Shown: positions 7,727-17,740 of the stretch, one piece after another | Layout: every line of letters begins with the position of its first letter | How positions within the stretch are numbered: position 1 is the stretch's first letter | Assembly: GCF_000488215.1 (NCBI RefSeq) | Contig: NZ_KI530723.1 | Coordinates: 222,308-286,307 of the forward strand | Reading direction: 5' to 3' | DNA from: Acinetobacter nectaris CIP 110549 | GTDB lineage: Bacteria; Pseudomonadota; Gammaproteobacteria; Pseudomonadales; Moraxellaceae | Length of the DNA stretch: 64,000 nt | Translations under genes and position numbers: made by a program | The notes under the pieces: generated by a model | The model's input: only the letters and a program-made list of their open reading frames with translations | What the model was told of the DNA's origin: nothing | Database searches by the model: none

Positions 7727-10069
7727 TTATTTTGACCCTTTAATACCTGCTTGTAATAACAATGCACCTAAACCACCAATTTTTTGCTCTTGTGGTTTGT
7801 CTTGCTTCGCACGTTTAGGTTGATCTTTACGTGGTTGTGCTGGGCGTTTGTGTTGTGGCTTACGTTGCTCATCTTGCCCCTTATGCTCACGACGTGGTGC
7901 ACGTTGTGGCTTCGCAGGCGCTTGTGAGCCTTCAGGACGCATACTCAAGTTGACACGCTTACGTTCTGCATCAACTTGAATAATACGCACTTGAACGATT
8001 TGACCCGGTTTCACAATCTTTTGCGGATCAGCAACAAATTCATTTGCCAATTCTGAAATATGCACTAAACCATCTTGATGTACGCCAACATCTACAAATG
8101 CACCAAAATTAGTTACATTTGTAACAACACCTTCAAGTTCCATACCTTCATGTAGATGCGCAACTTCAGTCACATCTTCACGGAATTTTGCTGTACGGAA
8201 TTCAGGGCGAGGATCGCGTCCTGGTTTTTCGAGTTCGCTTAAAACATCTTTTACCGTTGGCAAACCAAACTGTTCATTTACAAACTGATCAGCATCAACT
8301 TGACGAAGAATTTCGCTGTTACCAATAATATCTTTTATCGTTGTCGATTTTTCAGCAACAATACTTTCAACTAAACCATAAGCTTCTGGGTGAACTGCTG
8401 AAGCATCAAGAGGTTGCTCACCATCATGAATACGTAAGAAACCTGCTGCTTGTTCAAAAGTACGCTCGCCTAAACGTGGCACTTGTTTTAATGTTTTACG
8501 ATCATTAAAACGACCATGCTCTTTACGATACTCAACAATCTGCTGTGCAATCGCTTTATTTAAACCTGCAATATAGCCCAATACCGCAGGAGATGCGGTG
8601 TTTACATCAACACCAACCGCATTCACACAATCTTCAACAACAGCATCAAGTGCTTTTGCAAGACCTGCTTGATTGACATCATGTTGGTACTGACCCACAC
8701 CAATCGACTTAGGATCAATTTTCACAAGTTCAGCTAGAGGGTCTTGTAAACGGCGGGCAATTGAAACAGCACCACGAATTGAAACATCAAGTTCAGGTAG
8801 CTCTTGTGAAGCAAGCTCACTTGCAGAGTAAACTGAAGCACCTGCTTCACTGACAGTAACACGTGTCAGTTTAAGGTCACTGTTTTCTGCCATCATTTCA
8901 GCAATAACAGTTTCTGTTTCACGACTTGCTGTACCGTTGCCAATGGCAATAAGGTCTACTGCATATTCACGACATAAACGTGCAAGTTCTTCTTTTGCAC
9001 CTGCTTTATCTTCTTTTGGTGCAAATGGGTAAACGGTGCTATGTGCAACAACATCACCTGATGCATTCACAACAGCAAGTTTAACGCCTGTTCGTACACC
9101 CGGATCGACACCTAAAGTACAACGACCACCCGCAGGTGCTGAAAGTAACAAATGACGTAAGTTTTCTGCAAAAACTTGCATTGCTTCAGCTTCTGCTGCA
9201 AGACGCTTTTCAGTCAGCAAAGAGTGTTCGATTTGTGGTCTGATTTTACCTAACCAAAATAATTTTGCAGTTTGCTTCAAGAAGTCTTGACGTGCTTGCG
9301 GCTGAATACTGTCTAAAGCGTATTCTAATTCAACGCGTGAAAGTGGTGCTTCATCTTCACCATCTACTTTTAGACCCAATACGTTTTCTTGACGACCACG
9401 AAGCATTGCAAGTAAACGATGAGAAGGTACTTTATTTAGATTTTCTGAAAATTCAAAATAATCTTTAAATTTCTTACCAACTTCACGCTTTTCATCTGAA
9501 GCAACAGCACTTTTTAACACAGCCGTTTTAGCAAAAATTGTTTTTAGCTCAACAGACAATGCAATGTTTTGTGCCCAAGTATCAATAATAATATGTTGAA
9601 CAGCATCAAGTTGACTTTCTGTATCTGCATAATCTTCATGAGCAAAACCATCAAGCGCAAGCGTTGGCTCTATTTCTTCTTGCAAAATACGATCTGCAAT
9701 AGGCCCTAAACCTGCTTCTTTTGCCTTGAAAGACTTGCTTGTGCGCTTTGGACGATACGGCGCATAAATTTCTTCTAATGCATTTTTTGTTGTTGCAGTA
9801 TTTACACGTGTAAGTAAATCATCACTCAATTTATTTTGTTCAGTTAAAGACTGAATGACTTTTTCACGACGCTCGTTTAAATCACGTAAGTAGCTCAAAC
9901 GTGTGTCCAGCTGACGAAGTTGCGTATCATCCAAGCCTTGCGTCACCTCTTTACGGTAACGTGCAATAAATGGAACACTTGCCCCTTCATCAATTAAACG
10001 AATTGCGGCTTCTACTTGGTTCGGACGTGCGGCAAGCTCACTTGCCAACTGCTGAACGAGGTCAGTCAT
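7727..10069 (-). CDS. tex: Tex-family transcription accessory / RNA-binding protein
   Basis: This 780-residue cytoplasmic nucleic-acid-binding protein is the bacterial homologue of Spt6. The order of domains is an N-terminal helical Tex region (1-200), a YqgF-like RNase H fold (about 320-450, with TLGVDPGVRTGVKLAVV), helix-hairpin-helix repeats (about 490-560) and one S1 domain (about 645-715, with GMELEGVVTNVTNFGAFVDVG). The last 65 residues are a disordered Lys/Arg/Gln/Pro-rich tail, longer than in E. coli YhgF. AGGAT precedes the ATG. The gene stands alone. Confidence 0.95.
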   Translation of the reverse strand: MTDLVQQLASELAARPNQVEAAIRLIDEGASVPFIARYRKEVTQGLDDTQLRQLDTRLSYLRDLNERREKVIQSLTEQNKLSDDLLTRVNTATTKNALEEIYAPYRPKRTSKSFKAKEAGLGPIADRILQEEIEPTLALDGFAHEDYADTESQLDAVQHIIIDTWAQNIALSVELKTIFAKTAVLKSAVASDEKREVGKKFKDYFEFSENLNKVPSHRLLAMLRGRQENVLGLKVDGEDEAPLSRVELEYALDSIQPQARQDFLKQTAKLFWLGKIRPQIEHSLLTEKRLAAEAEAMQVFAENLRHLLLSAPAGGRCTLGVDPGVRTGVKLAVVNASGDVVAHSTVYPFAPKEDKAGAKEELARLCREYAVDLIAIGNGTASRETETVIAEMMAENSDLKLTRVTVSEAGASVYSASELASQELPELDVSIRGAVSIARRLQDPLAELVKIDPKSIGVGQYQHDVNQAGLAKALDAVVEDCVNAVGVDVNTASPAVLGYIAGLNKAIAQQIVEYRKEHGRFNDRKTLKQVPRLGERTFEQAAGFLRIHDGEQPLDASAVHPEAYGLVESIVAEKSTTIKDIIGNSEILRQVDADQFVNEQFGLPTVKDVLSELEKPGRDPRPEFRTAKFREDVTEVAHLHEGMELEGVVTNVTNFGAFVDVGVHQDGLVHISELANEFVADPQKIVKPGQIVQVRIIQVDAERKRVNLSMRPEGSQAPAKPQRAPRREHKGQDEQRKPQHKRPAQPRKDQPKRAKQDKPQEQKIGGLGALLLQAGIKGSK

Positions 10070-10397
10070 CGTATGGAATCCTACTTAAGGAACATAAACT
10101 AAAAGCAGAGATTATAAAGACCATGCTCGTAAAATCTACAGGTAGAAGCAGGAAATTTGAAATTTATCGCAATAAATGTGCACTTATTTTGTTTTTAAAT
10201 GTATTTATAGGCATGTTTGCCTTGAATCTTGTTACTTTAACAACCATCTAAAGACGTATAATGGAAATCTGTCAAACAAATGATGTCACTGTAGATATTT
10301 GTAAAATTAGACAAATTAATACATAGCCAGACGTCGCTTGAAAGCATTATACTCGAATTATCTAATATTAAATAAATGATTAAAAAGGGAGCACTTT
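10070..10397. other. Intergenic region upstream of ompR
   Basis: This 328-base AT-rich region separates divergent tex and ompR. Candidate ompR promoter elements are TATAAT at 10257-10262, with no good -35, and TTGAAA about 17 bases upstream of TCTAAT around 10340-10370. No RNA gene or open reading frame is credible here. Confidence 0.35.
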
Positions 10398-11159
10398 ATG
10401 AGTTTAGTGGTACCTGCTGAAAACACGGAAAATGTTGTAGATACAGACCGTGTTGAACGTATTTTGGTAGTCGATGATGACGTACGCCTTCGCACACTTT
10501 TACAACGCTTTTTAGAAGATAAAGGCTTTGTTGTAAAAACAGCACACGATGCAACTCAAATGGATCGCTTACTACAACGTGAGCTATTCTCATTAATTGT
10601 TTTAGACTTTATGCTTCCAATGGAAGATGGTTTAAGCATTTGTCGCCGCTTACGTCAGTCAAGCATAGACACTCCTATTATTATGCTTACGGCAAGAGGA
10701 AGTGACTCAGACCGCATTGCAGGTTTAGATGCAGGTGCAGATGACTACCTACCAAAACCGTTCAATCCAAATGAGTTACTTGCACGTATTCGTGCCATCT
10801 TACGTCGTCAAGTACGTGAAGTGCCGGGTGCACCAAGCCAGCAAATGGAAGTGGTTAGTTTTGGCCCTTGGTCTTTAGACCTTTCAACACGCGCTTTAAC
10901 ACGTGAAGGTCAGGTTGTTACACTCACAACTGGTGAATTTGCTGTGCTCAAAGCACTTGTACAACACCCTCGTGAGCCTCTAACACGCGATAAGCTAATG
11001 AACCTTGCAAGAGGTCGTGAATGGGGTGCAATGGAACGTTCTATCGACGTACAAGTTTCACGTTTACGCAGACTTGTTGAAGATAACCCTGCGCGCGCAC
11101 GTTATATTCAAACGGTTTGGGGTGTTGGTTACGTTTTTGTACCAGATGGTGCAGAATAA
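10398..11159 (+). CDS. ompR: Osmolarity response regulator OmpR
   Basis: This 253-residue two-component response regulator has a receiver domain (about 20-135) with the acidic pocket DDD at 26-28 and phosphoacceptor D70 in LIVLDFMLP, followed by an OmpR/PhoB winged-helix DNA-binding domain (about 150-245, ending IQTVWGVGYVF). It has a longer N-terminal leader than E. coli OmpR (239). AGGGAG lies eight bases before the ATG. It is co-transcribed with envZ 39 bases downstream, which supplies the kinase. Confidence 0.95.
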   Translation: MSLVVPAENTENVVDTDRVERILVVDDDVRLRTLLQRFLEDKGFVVKTAHDATQMDRLLQRELFSLIVLDFMLPMEDGLSICRRLRQSSIDTPIIMLTARGSDSDRIAGLDAGADDYLPKPFNPNELLARIRAILRRQVREVPGAPSQQMEVVSFGPWSLDLSTRALTREGQVVTLTTGEFAVLKALVQHPREPLTRDKLMNLARGREWGAMERSIDVQVSRLRRLVEDNPARARYIQTVWGVGYVFVPDGAE

Positions 11160-11198
11160 TTGCCGTCATTATATTCAAAGTACGACTAGGAAACCTCA

Positions 11199-12605
11199 GT
11201 GACACTTGATCCAATAGACCCTAAAGAACTTGTTGACTCATCTGGCTATTACGCCCAAAAGCGTACCAAAATGGAAAAGCTGCTAGATAAAGTTAAACCA
11301 CGTTCTGCTGCCATGCGTACAACAATTTTGGTTGCATTTGTGGTGTTCTTTAGCCTATTTATGTCGCTTTGGTTTTTCTGGCGAACATTGTATTTGCCTG
11401 AAATACAGCAACATGCTCGCTATCTTGCGATTGAACTCGACATCATTAACAATCCAAACTTTAGTATTTCTCATCATGGTAAAGATATAGATGTAGACAC
11501 ATGGCTACATCGGCGCTTAGGTGTTGAATACATTACAGACCCTAAAGAGTACCCTAACGTACAAGAAAAGCTAATCGCTGACTTTATTACCAGCCGTATA
11601 GAAAAGCGCCTTGCACAAGAGTTACAAGTTAACCGAGAACAAGTCACCGTTTATTTTAAATTTAAACCATCTCCAACAATTTGGGTGCAAACTCCCGATA
11701 TGCATGGGCATTGGTTAAAAGAACCACTAACGACTTATGCAGATTACAAACCAGAACTCATTTTTGGTTGGCTATTTGGCATACCTATTCTTGCTTTTAT
11801 TATTATTCTCACGCTTGTTCGTCAGTTAAATAGACCATTAAAACGTCTACAAAATGCAGCAAACTCATATAGCCAAACAGGCAGTGCACCATACCTCACC
11901 ACCAACCACGGTCCACTTGAAATTCGGGAAGTAAACCAAGCATTTAACCATATGGTTTACAACTTAGAACAGATTGAAAAAGACCGTAAAATTATGTTGG
12001 CAGGTATTTCCCACGACCTAAGAACACCTCTTACTCGAATTCGTCTAACTGCTGAAATGTTGCCAGATGAGTTTTTAAGAGAGGGGCTTGTATACGATGT
12101 TGATGATATGGATGCCATTCTAAATCAATTCATTTCGTATATGCGTGATGGTTCTGATGAAGTACTATCAGATACAGATATTAATTGTCTATTACAAGAA
12201 CTCATCGTTCAATTTAACCCACTTGAAATTATATTTACACCTCAAAATATTCCTATTATCCAAGCACGTAGTTTGTCACTCAAACGCCTTATTGGTAATT
12301 TAATTAACAACGCTAAACGCTATGGTGCAGAGCCTATTGAAGTCTCGGCAGAAGTCAATAATAAACAAATTGAAATTAGTATTGCAGATAATGGTGAAGG
12401 TGTTCCAAGTGATCAAATTGAAGCACTCATGCAACCATTTGTCCGCGGTAATACTGCACGAACCATTCAAGGTAGTGGTCTAGGATTGGCTATTGTTAAA
12501 CGCATTGTAGACATTCATCAGGGTAAGCTTACTTTGAGAAACCGCCCAACAGGCGGCTTTGAAGTAATTATTGCTTTACCCATCTCGACAAAAAATACAA
12601 AATAG
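11199..12605 (+). CDS. envZ: Osmosensor histidine kinase EnvZ
   Basis: This 468-residue inner-membrane sensor kinase phosphorylates OmpR. TM1 is at about 43-63, a periplasmic domain at about 64-185 and TM2 at about 188-208, followed by a HAMP linker. The H-box is AGISHDLRTPLTRIRL, the N-box NLINNAKRYG, and the G-boxes DNGEGV and GSGLGLAIV. The start is GTG at 11199, preceded by an AGGAAA. It forms an operon with ompR. Confidence 0.94.
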   Translation: MTLDPIDPKELVDSSGYYAQKRTKMEKLLDKVKPRSAAMRTTILVAFVVFFSLFMSLWFFWRTLYLPEIQQHARYLAIELDIINNPNFSISHHGKDIDVDTWLHRRLGVEYITDPKEYPNVQEKLIADFITSRIEKRLAQELQVNREQVTVYFKFKPSPTIWVQTPDMHGHWLKEPLTTYADYKPELIFGWLFGIPILAFIIILTLVRQLNRPLKRLQNAANSYSQTGSAPYLTTNHGPLEIREVNQAFNHMVYNLEQIEKDRKIMLAGISHDLRTPLTRIRLTAEMLPDEFLREGLVYDVDDMDAILNQFISYMRDGSDEVLSDTDINCLLQELIVQFNPLEIIFTPQNIPIIQARSLSLKRLIGNLINNAKRYGAEPIEVSAEVNNKQIEISIADNGEGVPSDQIEALMQPFVRGNTARTIQGSGLGLAIVKRIVDIHQGKLTLRNRPTGGFEVIIALPISTKNTK

Positions 12606-12721
12606 ACATATATTATTGTTTTAAATAAATTATTTAAATACTTTAATAAGCATTAATATTTTTAATACTAATATTTATTTTAGATTATTAGACCTTAGAC
12701 TAAGCTATTAGCAAATACTTA

Positions 12722-12747
12722 TGTAGCAGAGTAGAATCTTTGCTACA
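12722..12747 (+). repeat. Inverted repeat in the leader of the CoA-transferase gene
   Basis: TGTAGCA (12722-12728) and TGCTACA (12741-12747) form a perfect 7-base inverted repeat with a 12-base loop. It sits immediately before an AGGA and the first possible ATG (12758). It could be a leader hairpin or an operator. Confidence 0.45.
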
Positions 12748-12775
12748 GGAAAAAATAATGTTTGAAGGGATCAAC

Positions 12776-14275
12776 ATGTCATCTAATTATATTCGTTTTT
12801 CAGCACTTCAAGAACGTGTGATTTCAGCCGAAGAAGCAGCTTCCTTTATTCAAGATGGAATGGTCATCGGTATGAGTGGTTTTACTCGAGCAGGTGAAGC
12901 AAAAGCAATACCTTTAGCACTTGCAAACCAAGAGAGAAAATCCCCTCTAAAAATCACACTCGTCACCGGTGCAAGTTTAGGTAATGATCTCGATAAAAAA
13001 CTTACAGAAAAAGGAATACTTGCTCGGCGTATGCCTTTTCAGGTCGACAGCACCTTAAGAAAAGCCATTAATCATGCAGAAGTCATGTTTATTGACCAGC
13101 ATTTGTCAGAAACTGTCGAACAAATGCGTAACTTCACATTAAAACGTCCTGATATTGCCATTGTTGAAGCTGTTGCAATTTCTGAAGATGGCTTTATTAT
13201 TCCGACAACATCTGTAGGTAATTCAGCAAGTTTCATCGAGTTAGCAGACAAAATTCTAATTGAAATTAACACCTCAGTGAACCCTGCATTTGAAGGGGCT
13301 CATGATGTTTATATTCCAGAAAAACGTCCAAACCGCGCACCTATTCCACTCACCCATGTAGATGATCGCATCGGTACCAAAGGAATTCCTTTTGACTCTG
13401 AAAAAGTCCTAGGTATTGTGTTTAATGACTTACCTGACTCACCATCTACAGTGACAGAGCCTGATTTAGAAACGCAAGCCATTGCAGATCATCTTATTCG
13501 CTTCTTTGAAAATGAAGTAAAGACAGGTAATTTACCCAAAAATCTTGGTCCCCTACAGGCAGGTATTGGGTCTATTGCAAATGCAGTCCTTACAGGCTTT
13601 AAAGATGCGCCATTTGAAGACTTGGTCATGTACTCTGAAGTTCTACAAGACAGCACCTTTGAGCTTATAGATGCAGGGAAAATGACTTTTGCTTCAGGCT
13701 GTTCAATTACACTTTCTAAAAAATGTAGTGACCGAGTATTTAACAACTTAGATAAATATAAAGATAAATTCGTCCTACGCCCGCAAGAAATTTCAAACCA
13801 CCCAGAAATTGTACGTAGACTTGGCATTATTAGTATAAATACCGCTCTCGAATTTGACATCTATGGCAATGTAAATTCAACGCATGTAGGTGGTACAAAA
13901 ATGATGAACGGTATTGGTGGTTCTGGCGACTTTGCAAGAAACGCGCATTTGGCTATTTTTGTGACCAAATCAATTGCTAAAGGTGGTGCTATTTCTTCCG
14001 TTGTACCTATGGTTAGCCATGTCGACCATACAGAACATGACACAGATGTTTTAGTCACAGAACAAGGGCTTGCAGACTTAAGAGGGCTTGCACCAAGAGA
14101 ACGCGCAAAAGTGATTATTGAAAATTGTGTTCACCCTGACTACAAAGATGCTGTTGCTGACTATTTTGAGCGTGCATGTGCAAAAGGCGGTCATACACCA
14201 CACTTGCTTAAAGAAGCTATTGAGTGGCATACCAATTTTGAAGAACATGGAACAATGCAACCAAAATCAATCTAA
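12776..14275 (+). CDS. Succinyl-CoA:acetate CoA-transferase / acetyl-CoA hydrolase family
   Basis: This class I CoA-transferase is about 499 residues from the chosen start. It probably moves CoA between succinate and acetate and so links acetate handling to the TCA cycle. The catalytic Glu lies in VMYSEVLQDS, and the CoA-pocket stretch is NGIGGSGDFARNAH. N-terminal FIQDGMVIGMSGFTRAGEAKA is typical of the Cat1/AarC group. The start at 12776 is preceded by AAGGGA at five bases. ATG 12758, with AGGA at eight bases, is also possible. Both are in frame. There is no operon partner, and a terminator follows. Confidence 0.9.
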   Translation: MSSNYIRFSALQERVISAEEAASFIQDGMVIGMSGFTRAGEAKAIPLALANQERKSPLKITLVTGASLGNDLDKKLTEKGILARRMPFQVDSTLRKAINHAEVMFIDQHLSETVEQMRNFTLKRPDIAIVEAVAISEDGFIIPTTSVGNSASFIELADKILIEINTSVNPAFEGAHDVYIPEKRPNRAPIPLTHVDDRIGTKGIPFDSEKVLGIVFNDLPDSPSTVTEPDLETQAIADHLIRFFENEVKTGNLPKNLGPLQAGIGSIANAVLTGFKDAPFEDLVMYSEVLQDSTFELIDAGKMTFASGCSITLSKKCSDRVFNNLDKYKDKFVLRPQEISNHPEIVRRLGIISINTALEFDIYGNVNSTHVGGTKMMNGIGGSGDFARNAHLAIFVTKSIAKGGAISSVVPMVSHVDHTEHDTDVLVTEQGLADLRGLAPRERAKVIIENCVHPDYKDAVADYFERACAKGGHTPHLLKEAIEWHTNFEEHGTMQPKSI

Positions 14276-14281
14276 TCATGA

Positions 14282-14315
14282 AAAGCTGCTGTAAAAGGCA
14301 GCTTCGATTTTTTAA
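14282..14315 (+). terminator. Terminator after the CoA-transferase gene
   Basis: The stem AAGCTGC/GCAGCTT with an eight-base loop is followed, after a three-base gap, by six T residues. Confidence 0.75.
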
Positions 14316-14343
14316 ATACACTTATTTTATGATGTGACAACTT

Positions 14344-14763
14344 ATGTTTATCATTAGACCTATCGAAAATAGAGATATAGATACCGTTGTTGAACTTTGG
14401 GAAATCTGTAATATCACTCGGCCATGGAATCATCCTGAAACAGATATTTTTAGAAAAATGAACCAAAAAGATGATCTATTTTTAGTTGCCGAAAAAGATA
14501 GTCGAGTAATTGCATCTATTATGGGTGGTTATGATGGTCATCGAGGTTGGATTCATTATCTTGCTGTTCAGCCTGAGTATCAACGCTTAGGTATTGCAAC
14601 CGCACTCATGCAAAATATAGAAAAACGTTTAATCGCAATTGGCTGCCCCAAAGTACAGCTTATGGTTAGACCTGAAAACACATCTGTGATTCAATTTTAC
14701 GAAGAATTAGATTTTGAGGAAATTGAAAGCGTCTGCCTTGGCAAACGCCTCATTCAAGACTAA
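14344..14763 (+). CDS. ypeA: GNAT acetyltransferase, YpeA-like
   Basis: This 139-residue cytoplasmic GNAT-fold acetyltransferase resembles E. coli YpeA (141 residues). It shares the N-terminal WEICNITRPWNHPETDI, the middle MGGYDGHRGW and the C-terminal GKRLIQD. The acetyl-CoA pyrophosphate loop is QRLGIATAL, at about residues 80-88. The substrate is unknown. No strong ribosome binding site is visible before ATG 14344. It converges on mntH with three bases between the stops. Confidence 0.85.
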   Translation: MFIIRPIENRDIDTVVELWEICNITRPWNHPETDIFRKMNQKDDLFLVAEKDSRVIASIMGGYDGHRGWIHYLAVQPEYQRLGIATALMQNIEKRLIAIGCPKVQLMVRPENTSVIQFYEELDFEEIESVCLGKRLIQD

Positions 14764-14766
14764 AGC

Positions 14767-16128
14767 TTAACTCAATAGTTTCTTAGCAGTTTCAATAATC
14801 AATTGAATATTCAAACCAATTAATAATGTTGTTGATAAAACCCCTAGTGCAATTGTCAACTTAGAGTTCACAAACTCGCCCATCCACTTTTTATTGGATG
14901 TAATCCAAATCAGTGGAATCATAGACACTGGCAACGCAATACTTAAAAATACTTGTGAGTAAATAAGTAGCCCTTCTATCACATCCTCACGATCTCCCCA
15001 AAAGTAAATCGCAAGAATGATTGGAAGTGTTGCCAACGCACGCGTAATAAAACGGCGTAGCCATGCGGGCACTTTTAAATGAATAAACCCTTCCATGACA
15101 ATTTGACCTGTCAGTGTTCCTGTAATGGTGGAATTTTGCCCTGATGCAAGTAATGCAACTGCAAATAAGGTTGCCAATAAACCACTAGCAATACTCCCCA
15201 CAATCGCAGGATTCTCTAAGGCATGGTAGAGCTGAGAGAAACGTCCAAGCTGCTCAGGGTCATGCCCAAAAAACAGAGATGCACCTAAAATAAGTAATAA
15301 ACAATTAATCACAAAAGAGAATGTTAACTGTAAATTTGAGTCAAAAATTGAAAACCGAATCGCATCTTTAATTCCCTCTTTTGTTTTACGGTCGTATTGA
15401 CGGGATTGAACCAAAGAAGAATGTAAATATAGATTGTGCGGCATCACTGTGGCACCCACAATACCCAAAGCAATGAGCAATGCAGAGTCTTGACCCGATA
15501 AAGATGCTGTAAATATTTCTTTTTGTGGAATGAATCCACGCACAATATCGCCCATTTGCGGTGATGCAAGCATGACTTCATAAGCAAAAATAAGAAAAAT
15601 TGTCAAAATAAGCGTAAAAACAAAGGCTTCAATTTTACGTAACCCAAAAGACATACAAAGCAGCAGTAAAAAAACATCCAACAAAGTAATAAGCACACCT
15701 AACATGAGGGGCATACCAAAGAGCAAATTCAGGGCAATTGCTGTTCCAATGACTTCAGCAACATCTGTTGCCATAATTGCAAGCTCAGCAATGACCCATA
15801 AAATAAAAGACCCTTTTTTACCCGTCAAAGTCCTTGTTGCTTGAGCTAAATCCATGCCCGTCACAATACCAAGCTTGCTACACATTGCTTGTAATAACAT
15901 TGCGATCAAGCTAGAAAGTAAAATTACTGATAGTAAAAGATACCCATAGAGTGCTCCACCCTGAATTGAGGTAATCCAATTTCCGGGATCCATATATCCT
16001 ACTGCAACAAGTGCACCTGGCCCTGAAAATGCAAACAGTTTTCGAAAAAAAGAAGCATTTGAGCTGGGTATAGGTACTGTATTATTGACTTCTTGAAGAC
16101 TTTTAGCCATTTTTTCTCGCATTCTCAT
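14767..16128 (-). CDS. mntH: Nramp-family divalent metal transporter MntH
   Basis: This inner-membrane proton-coupled Mn2+/Fe2+ importer is 453 residues from the chosen start. The Nramp signatures are DPGNW in TM1 and [15 protein letters not shown] in TM6. About eleven hydrophobic helices are visible. The longest frame begins at 16149, but that ATG has no ribosome binding site. ATG 16128 is preceded by TAAGG at five bases and is preferred. A Fur box upstream predicts repression by iron. The gene is monocistronic. Confidence 0.93.
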   Translation of the reverse strand: MRMREKMAKSLQEVNNTVPIPSSNASFFRKLFAFSGPGALVAVGYMDPGNWITSIQGGALYGYLLLSVILLSSLIAMLLQAMCSKLGIVTGMDLAQATRTLTGKKGSFILWVIAELAIMATDVAEVIGTAIALNLLFGMPLMLGVLITLLDVFLLLLCMSFGLRKIEAFVFTLILTIFLIFAYEVMLASPQMGDIVRGFIPQKEIFTASLSGQDSALLIALGIVGATVMPHNLYLHSSLVQSRQYDRKTKEGIKDAIRFSIFDSNLQLTFSFVINCLLLILGASLFFGHDPEQLGRFSQLYHALENPAIVGSIASGLLATLFAVALLASGQNSTITGTLTGQIVMEGFIHLKVPAWLRRFITRALATLPIILAIYFWGDREDVIEGLLIYSQVFLSIALPVSMIPLIWITSNKKWMGEFVNSKLTIALGVLSTTLLIGLNIQLIIETAKKLLS

Positions 16129-16159
16129 CAATACCTTATATATACCCATTAATATATTT

Positions 16160-16178
16160 GAAAATGATTATCATTTAA
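16160..16178 (-). promoter_or_regulatory. Fur box upstream of mntH
   Basis: GAAAATGATTATCATTTAA matches the Fur consensus at 14 of 19 positions, with the perfect core AATGATTATCATT at 16163-16175. It lies about 32 bases before the preferred mntH start, so it should overlap the promoter or early leader. Confidence 0.75.
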
Positions 16179-16252
16179 ATAATATTCTTGTATTTATCGC
16201 CTTATATTCGTATGTTTTTAACGATACTGACTATTTATAATTACAATAAACA

Positions 16253-16288
16253 TAAAAAAAGCCCTAGATAATATCTAGGGCTTTTTTG
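16253..16288. terminator. Terminator after the first tRNA-Phe (bidirectional)
   Basis: A-run, AGCCCTAGATA/TATCTAGGGCT stem and T-run lie just beyond the CCA end of the minus-strand tRNA-Phe. Confidence 0.85.
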
Positions 16289-16292
16289 AATA

Positions 16293-16368
16293 TGGTGGCG
16301 TGAGGCAGGATCGAACTGCCGACACACGGATTTTCAATCCGTTGCTCTACCTACTGAGCTATCGCGCC
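16293..16368 (-). tRNA. tRNA-Phe (anticodon GAA), copy 1
   Basis: On the minus strand the gene reads GGCGCGATAGCTCAG at the 5' end and closes with CCA. The anticodon loop TTGAAAA gives GAA. It is identical over all 76 bases to copy 2, exactly 200 bases away. Confidence 0.97.
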
Positions 16369-16449
16369 GATGTGGTGTATTAAGCCTGAAATCTTAGATT
16401 GAGTCAACAAAAATTATTAGTATTTCAAACAATTGAACAATGTTTAGGC

Positions 16450-16482
16450 AAAAAAAATCCCTGATGGGATCAGGGATTGAAA
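16450..16482 (-). terminator. Terminator between the two tRNA-Phe genes
   Basis: On the minus strand AATCCCTGATCCCATCAGGGATTTTTTTT forms a stem followed by a T-run after copy 2. Each tRNA-Phe therefore has its own terminator. Confidence 0.8.
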
Positions 16483-16492
16483 ACACAAATTT

Positions 16493-16568
16493 TGGTGGCG
16501 TGAGGCAGGATCGAACTGCCGACACACGGATTTTCAATCCGTTGCTCTACCTACTGAGCTATCGCGCC
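16493..16568 (-). tRNA. tRNA-Phe (anticodon GAA), copy 2
   Basis: It is identical to copy 1 at 16293-16368, with acceptor stem, GAA anticodon and encoded CCA. Similarity extends about ten bases into the upstream flank (ATGTGGTG), which marks a recent tandem duplication. Confidence 0.97.
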
Positions 16569-16673
16569 AATGTGGTGCGTATTAAACAACTTAACTAGCT
16601 AACTGTCAAGACTTTATTTAACTATTTTTCCATGTGCATAGAATTTATGCAAAAACATATCACTTTATGCTAT

Positions 16674-17060
16674 TTAATCAAGACGCTGTAATATTTTATG
16701 TATGGCACTACATCCCGGTATAAATATGGTTGCCTTATTATCGAGTCTCTCCATACGACAAACCTCCGAAATCAGCCTTTGGGCAATACCCCTGCCCCGA
16801 TTTGACGGATGAACAACTATATATTGTAGTTTACTTTCGACCTTTGCAGACTCTATGTTTCTAAAACACCAAATTGACGCAATAATCTTAGTATTAAATT
16901 CTGCAGTATATAATAATGTTTGATCACCTATCGCTTCTTTTAACTGTTCTACGGCATCTAAACCACTCATAAACTCAGGACTAGTCATATAAAGTCGTTC
17001 AAGTTGGGCTTCAATTTCTTTATTTTCTAAAGAAGAATAGGCATGAATTGTGATAGGCAT
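16674..17060 (-). CDS. Small GNAT-fold protein, possibly PanZ/PanM-like acetyl-CoA sensor
   Basis: This 128-residue single-domain GNAT-fold protein has an acetyl-CoA loop [14 protein letters not shown] at about residues 88-101, preceded by the beta-strand LQYIVVHPS. Size and layout fit PanZ/PanM, which binds acetyl-CoA and triggers self-cleavage of aspartate decarboxylase PanD in pantothenate synthesis. General GNAT membership is clear from the loop. The PanZ identity is an inference. It is divergent from hisB. Confidence 0.6.
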   Translation of the reverse strand: MPITIHAYSSLENKEIEAQLERLYMTSPEFMSGLDAVEQLKEAIGDQTLLYTAEFNTKIIASIWCFRNIESAKVESKLQYIVVHPSNRGRGIAQRLISEVCRMERLDNKATIFIPGCSAIHKILQRLD

Positions 17061-17146
17061 TGATTAACCCTCCTGAGCAATCTAATATTGCTATAGTAAA
17101 TACAGCCATTGTTATTAAAACCAGCCATTTATTAAGGAATGTGTCC

Positions 17147-17740
17147 ATGACTCAACGTATCAGTGAAGTAGTGAGAAACACCAACGAAACCAAAATTCGC
17201 GTTCGTGTAAACCTCGATGGTACAGGTCAAGGAACATTAAACACTGGCGTTCCTTTTTTAGATCATATGATCGATCAAATCAAGCGACATGGTCTATTTG
17301 ATATAGATATACATTGTGATGGTGATCTTGAAATTGATGACCACCATACGGTAGAAGACTGCGGCATTACACTTGGACAAGCTTTTGCTCAAGCGCTTGG
17401 CGATAAAAAAGGTATCCGTCGCTATGGTCACTTTTATGCGCCACTTGATGAATCTCTTTCTCGTGTTGTAGTAGATATTTCAGGGCGTCCGGGATTATTT
17501 ATGGACATTCCTTTTACACGTGCACGTATTGGAACATTTGATGTAGATTTGTTCTCAGAGTTCTTCCAAGGATTTGTAAATCATGCATTGATGACACTGC
17601 ATATTGACAATCTAAAAGGTAAAAATAGCCATCATCAAATTGAAAGTACATTCAAAGCATTTGCACGTGCTTTACGCATGGCATGTGAACAAGACCCACG
17701 TGCCGCAGGTACCATTGCATCAACAAAAGGAAGCTTATAA
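17147..17740 (+). CDS. hisB: Imidazoleglycerol-phosphate dehydratase HisB
   Basis: This 197-residue cytoplasmic enzyme catalyses the sixth step of histidine synthesis and uses two Mn2+ ions. The two metal-binding repeats DDHHTVED and NSHHQIES are present. Length fits the monofunctional form (about 195-200), without the phosphatase half found in E. coli. An in-frame extension to 17060 exists, but the ATG at 17147, preceded by AAGGA at eight bases, matches the family start MTQR. It is followed without a gap by hisH. Confidence 0.97.
   Translation: MTQRISEVVRNTNETKIRVRVNLDGTGQGTLNTGVPFLDHMIDQIKRHGLFDIDIHCDGDLEIDDHHTVEDCGITLGQAFAQALGDKKGIRRYGHFYAPLDESLSRVVVDISGRPGLFMDIPFTRARIGTFDVDLFSEFFQGFVNHALMTLHIDNLKGKNSHHQIESTFKAFARALRMACEQDPRAAGTIASTKGSL

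Noticed and set aside
13489..13860. 123-residue minus-strand frame
   Set aside because: It lies wholly inside the CoA-transferase gene, which has clear catalytic motifs.
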